DNA of 9,514 nt from JAJKIP01 sp040509055. Its GTDB lineage: Bacteria; Bacteroidota; Bacteroidia; Chitinophagales; Chitinophagaceae. Below the pieces are notes generated by a model, which was not told the origin of the DNA, did no database searches, and was given only the letters and a program-made list of their open reading frames with translations. Position numbers and translations under genes: made by a program. The stretch is taken from assembly GCA_040509055.1 (NCBI GenBank), contig JBEVLT010000180.1:1-9514 (forward strand), in the 5' to 3' direction. Positions 6,894-9,514 of this stretch are shown piece by piece; within the stretch, counting starts at the first letter, position 1; each line of letters opens with the position of its first letter.

Positions 6894-7571
6894 ATGCAAT
6901 CCGAAGATATCCTCCGCTTCTACCAATCCCTCATCCCGCCCACCCGCCTGCCCGCCGGCATAGAAGTACTGTACCCGCAGCAGCACCCGGCCGTAATGGC
7001 CATTGTAAAAACCTTTCTGGATAAATACTACGGCGACGACAACCCGCGTACCCTGCTCTTCGGCATCAATCCCGGCCGCTTTGGCGCCGGCAATACGGGC
7101 ATCAACTTTACCGCCAGCAAACAGCTGACCGAACAATGCGGCATCCCGCATGCACTGAAGCTGCAGTCCGAACTGTCGGCCGAATTTATCTATGAGATGA
7201 TCAGCCGGTTTGGCGGCTGCGACGCTTTTTACAGCCGGTTCTTTATCTCGGCCGTGAGCCCGCTGGGATATGTAAAGGATGGGAAAAATCTGAACTATTA
7301 CGACGATAAGCAATTGCAAAAGGGCGTGACGCCTTTTATCACCGATTGCATCAATCAGCAGTGCGGGTGGAACGTGAACCGTGATACCTGCATCTGCATT
7401 GGCGGCGAAAAGAACTACCGCTTCCTTGCATCGCTGAACGAACAACACCATTGGTTCGATCATATACTCCCCGTGCCTCATCCACGCTTTATCCTGCAGT
7501 ACCGGCGCAAACAAACAGAGAGCTATATCCAGCAATACCTGGATGCACTGAACAGCGCGCTCCCGGGATAA
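6894..7571 (+). CDS. SMUG-like uracil-DNA glycosylase family protein
   Basis: This 225-residue protein belongs to the uracil-DNA glycosylase superfamily, which removes uracil from DNA by cutting the N-glycosidic bond as the first step of base-excision repair. The first active-site motif is GINPGRFGAGNTGINF (57-72), matching the SMUG1-type GMNPGPFGMAQTG, in which the asparagine is catalytic; here it is N59. A middle block, SPLGYVKDGKNLNYYD, matches the SMUG segment whose NL asparagine helps hold uracil. The second motif is PHPRF (195-199), with the family histidine H196, but differs from HPSPRN of SMUG1. This pattern fits the SMUG2 subgroup known from Bacteroidota such as Pedobacter. The frame extends upstream to TTG at 6876, but ATG 6894 gives the better start. 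It stands alone, between a divergent small gene and a MATE transporter with its own promoter. Confidence 0.85.
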   Translation: MQSEDILRFYQSLIPPTRLPAGIEVLYPQQHPAVMAIVKTFLDKYYGDDNPRTLLFGINPGRFGAGNTGINFTASKQLTEQCGIPHALKLQSELSAEFIYEMISRFGGCDAFYSRFFISAVSPLGYVKDGKNLNYYDDKQLQKGVTPFITDCINQQCGWNVNRDTCICIGGEKNYRFLASLNEQHHWFDHILPVPHPRFILQYRRKQTESYIQQYLDALNSALPG

Positions 7572-7606
7572 GCAGGATGCTCCAGCCCTCCTGCAATATT
7601 AATTTT
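7572..7606 (+). terminator. Possible terminator after the uracil-DNA glycosylase gene
   Basis: GCAGGA (7572-7577) pairs with TCCTGC (7589-7594) across an 11-base loop, followed by the AT-rich stretch AATATTAATTTTA. The stem begins just after the stop codon. The T-run is interrupted and short, so this is a weak intrinsic terminator at best. Confidence 0.35.
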
Positions 7607-7634
7607 ACGGGCAATCTGTAAACGCCTATTTTTG
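7603..7634 (+). promoter_or_regulatory. Probable promoter of the MATE transporter gene
   Basis: TATTTTTG (7627-7634) is an exact match to the TAnnTTTG -7 box, with a T-rich -33 element TTTT (7603-7606) 20 bases upstream. Transcription would start near 7641, leaving an unusually long leader of about 130 bases before the ATG at 7770. Confidence 0.5.
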
Positions 7635-7669
7635 CTGCTCTTCAAGCAAAGGGATATGAAAATCTGCTA

Positions 7670-7769
7670 AGGTTCGCCTCATTGTAAGCACAGAACCTAA
7701 ACATTACCGACCAGATCTGACAGCAACTGCTGCTGTATTCCCATTCATTTTTCTCAATTTTTTTCAAGT
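7670..7769 (+). promoter_or_regulatory. Long leader of the MATE gene with two small hairpins
   Basis: The predicted 5' leader has two perfect inverted repeats: AGGTTC (7670-7675) with GAACCT (7693-7698), and ACAGCA (7720-7725) with TGCTGT (7731-7736). A T-rich stretch just before the start codon (TTTTTCTCAATTTTTTTC) follows. I do not recognise a known riboswitch class, and the T-run is about 13 bases from the second stem, so this is not a clear attenuator. AT-rich DNA just upstream of the start is normal for Bacteroidota genes, which lack Shine-Dalgarno sequences. Confidence 0.25.
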
Positions 7770-9185
7770 ATGTCACAACACAATTCTCCTGATAAACTAT
7801 CCCGTTTATTTTCCCTTGTCGGCCGATCGATGCGGGGAGATGAACATGATTATACAAAAGGCAGCATCCGCACTGCCATCGTATTACTGGCCATTCCCAT
7901 GATCCTGGAGCTGATCCTGGAATCGGTGTTTGCCGTCGTGGACATGTTCTTCGTAGGCAGGCTCGGCGCCAATGCCATTGCCACGGTAGGGCTGACGGAA
8001 ATGGCCATCACCATCGTGTACTCGCTGGCCATGGGGCTAAGCATGGCCGCTACGGCCATTGTGGCCCGGCGCACCGGCGAGAAAGACCCGGATGCCGCAG
8101 CCCACGCCGGGGCGCAATCGCTGCTGGTGGCCCTTATAGTAACGGCGATCGTAAGCATATTGGGCATCTGCTTCGCCTCCGACATCCTGCGCATCATGGG
8201 CGGCAGCCCGGAAGTGGTACGCGATGGCGCCGTCTTTACCCGCATCATGCTGGGTGGCAGCGTGGTCATCATCCTGCTGTTCCTGATCAACGGGATTTTC
8301 CGCGGCGCCGGCAATGCCTCCATGGCCATGAAAAGCCTGGCCCTGTCGAGCATCCTGAATATCTTTTTATGCCCGGCGCTGATCAACGGCTATGGACCTT
8401 TTCCCGAACTGGGGCTGAAGGGCGCTGCCATCGCCACGGTGATCGGAAGAGGAACAGGGGTGCTGTACCAGTGCTACCATTTATTCTGGGGTAAGGGTAC
8501 GCTCAGGGTCAAAGCGGCACATTTTCGCTGGGATAACAAGGTGATGAAGACCCTGGTGCAGGTAGCGTCGCCCGCCACCCTGCAGTTTATTATCCAGTCC
8601 GGCAGCTGGATCGTACTCGGTATGCTGGTGGCCCGCACAGGCGGCACCGAGGCCACAGCGGGCTGGCAGATCGCCTTCCGCAACATTGCTTTCTTTATCC
8701 TGCCGGCCTGGGGGCTAAGCAATGCCGCCGCTACCCTGGTCGGGCAAAACCTGGGCGCCAAACAACCGGAACGGGCAGAAAAAAGCGTGCTGCTCGCCAT
8801 GAAGTACAATGCGGTTTTCATGGCAGCGGTAACCTTGCTATTCCTTTTTTTCGCCTCCCCCATCGTTAGCATCTACACGCAGGAACCCGGGGTACAGGAC
8901 TATGGTACGCAGGCGCTGAAAGTGATCGGCAGCGGCTATATCTTTTATGGTATCGGTATGGTGATGATCCAGGCGCTGAATGGCGCCGGCGATACCAAAA
9001 CGCCGACCTGGCTGAACCTGTTTGGTTTTTGGCTCTTCCAGATCCCGCTGGCCTGGCTTTTGGCCAAAACATTCGGGTTGGGTCCGGTCGGCGCTTTTGC
9101 CGGGATACCAATTGCCGAAACGGCCATTGCCATTGCTGCGTACATCCTGTTTAAAAAAGGCAGGTGGAAAAAAGTACAGGTATAA
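7770..9185 (+). CDS. MATE family multidrug efflux transporter
   Basis: This 471-residue protein is a MATE (multidrug and toxic compound extrusion) transporter, an inner-membrane antiporter that expels drugs or metabolites in exchange for sodium ions or protons. It has the expected twelve hydrophobic segments in two homologous halves. Signature stretches include AIPMILELILESVFAVVDMF (41-60, with VDMFFVGRLG carrying the conserved aspartate D58), MGGSPEV, NGIFRGAGNAS in the first half, and LNGAGDTKTPTW in the second. The length is slightly above the usual 440-460 because of a polar N-terminal extension of about 30 residues. It has its own predicted promoter and a strong terminator and forms a single-gene unit. 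Which MATE subfamily and substrate it has cannot be told from the sequence alone. Confidence 0.95.
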   Translation: MSQHNSPDKLSRLFSLVGRSMRGDEHDYTKGSIRTAIVLLAIPMILELILESVFAVVDMFFVGRLGANAIATVGLTEMAITIVYSLAMGLSMAATAIVARRTGEKDPDAAAHAGAQSLLVALIVTAIVSILGICFASDILRIMGGSPEVVRDGAVFTRIMLGGSVVIILLFLINGIFRGAGNASMAMKSLALSSILNIFLCPALINGYGPFPELGLKGAAIATVIGRGTGVLYQCYHLFWGKGTLRVKAAHFRWDNKVMKTLVQVASPATLQFIIQSGSWIVLGMLVARTGGTEATAGWQIAFRNIAFFILPAWGLSNAAATLVGQNLGAKQPERAEKSVLLAMKYNAVFMAAVTLLFLFFASPIVSIYTQEPGVQDYGTQALKVIGSGYIFYGIGMVMIQALNGAGDTKTPTWLNLFGFWLFQIPLAWLLAKTFGLGPVGAFAGIPIAETAIAIAAYILFKKGRWKKVQV

Positions 9186-9221
9186 TTCCTTTCCGGCAAA
9201 TAGAAACACGAGCTTCGGATT

Positions 9222-9262
9222 GGGTTCATGACACGAAAACCGGTTGTCATGAACCCTTTTCA
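9222..9262 (+). terminator. Strong intrinsic terminator of the MATE gene
   Basis: GGGTTCATGACA (9222-9233) and TGTCATGAACCC (9245-9256) form a perfect 12-base-pair stem with an 11-base loop, directly followed by TTTTCATTTC. It lies 36 bases after the MATE stop codon. The opposite strand lacks a T-run after the stem, so it works mainly for plus-strand transcription. Confidence 0.88.
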
Positions 9263-9410
9263 TTTCAAATAGAAGCGGATAGGTCTGCGGCAAATCATAA
9301 AATTTTCTTAACGTGCCGGCATTCGGGTTGATCGCACGCAACTTCTTTTAGACCCGCTTTTGCGAGGCCAACAGTATCAGCCGGTTAGACATGTGGCTTC
9401 GCTATAAGAC

Positions 9411-9452
9411 GTATACAGGTCTTTTCCCGGCCGGAAATGTATACTACCTTTG
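9411..9452 (+). promoter_or_regulatory. Strong Bacteroidota promoter with paired GTATAC motifs
   Basis: TACCTTTG (9445-9452) exactly matches the -7 box and TTTT (9422-9425) sits 19 bases upstream as the -33 element. Transcription would begin near 9459, about 32 bases before the partial gene. The palindrome GTATAC occurs twice, at 9411-9416 (upstream of -33) and 9439-9444 (touching the -7 box), 28 bases apart, and CCGGCCGG (9427-9434) lies in the spacer. These could be operator half-sites, but chance is not excluded. Confidence 0.62.
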
Positions 9453-9490
9453 CCTCCTTTCCCGTTAAATAAATCCAAATCGCTATCCAA

Positions 9491-9514
9491 TTGAAAAAAC
9501 TATTTTTCTCCGCC
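9491..9514 (+). CDS. Start of an exported protein, cut by the window edge, probable TTG start
   Basis: The last 24 bases read as a start codon TTG followed by KKLFFSA, which looks like the n-region and early core of a signal peptide. The frame has an in-frame TAA at 9470-9472 and no ATG or GTG between that stop and the TTG, so TTG is the only plausible initiator in this frame. It lies about 32 bases downstream of the predicted transcription start of the strong promoter, which supports a real gene here. Nothing can be said of its function. Confidence 0.5.

Larger units (their letters stand above)
9186..9490. other. Gene-free stretch between the MATE gene and the last partial gene
   Basis: This 305-base stretch holds a strong terminator at its left end and a strong promoter at its right end. 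Between them (about 9266-9405) I see no credible reading frame, RNA gene or long repeat, only a small hairpin CGC-TTTT-GCG around 9357-9366. A 25-codon frame starting near 9390 overlaps the promoter and is not believed to be a gene. Confidence 0.6.

Noticed and set aside
8838..9341. A 167-codon minus-strand frame over the MATE gene end and its terminator
   Set aside because: It crosses the strong terminator stem, has no domain character and lies antisense to a firm MATE gene.

Overview
The window looks like ordinary chromosomal DNA from a Bacteroidota bacterium, most likely a Chitinophagaceae-type member (inference). The clues are Bacteroidota-type promoters (a TAnnTTTG -7 box with a T-rich -33 element and no Shine-Dalgarno sequences), a large secreted protein with macroglobulin-like domains followed by a TonB-plug-like domain, a DUF4339/GYF_2 protein, and a SMUG-type uracil-DNA glycosylase of the kind found in this phylum. 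Coding GC is moderately high, except for one AT-rich small gene at 2340-2630. No tRNA, rRNA, CRISPR array, insertion sequence or phage gene is visible.

Layout. On the minus strand, 89-1146 holds a secreted protein of unknown function and, 24 bases downstream, a small three-helix membrane protein whose frame appears broken by one missing base. On the plus strand, 1291-2241 holds a six-helix membrane protein and a CxxC-less carboxymuconolactone decarboxylase-family protein only 6 bases apart, probably one operon. A 96-residue three-helix membrane protein (2340-2630, minus) lies convergent to that pair and divergent from the 923-residue macroglobulin/plug protein (2810-5581, plus). Next come two minus-strand genes: a DUF4339 protein (5784-6521) and a 55-residue single-helix protein (6640-6807) shorter than usual ORF cut-offs. 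On the plus strand follow a SMUG-like uracil-DNA glycosylase (6894-7571) and a MATE efflux transporter (7770-9185) with a long predicted leader and a near-textbook intrinsic terminator. The window ends in a strong predicted promoter and the first codons of another exported protein that seems to start with TTG.

Functionally this is a mix of envelope, transport and DNA-repair genes in short independent transcription units. I see no coherent multi-gene system such as a defence island, biosynthetic cluster or polysaccharide utilisation locus. The points most worth a second look are the frame-broken membrane gene, the barrel-less macroglobulin/plug protein, the CxxC-less CMD protein, the AT-rich small gene, the short membrane ORF, and the paired GTATAC motifs around the last promoter.
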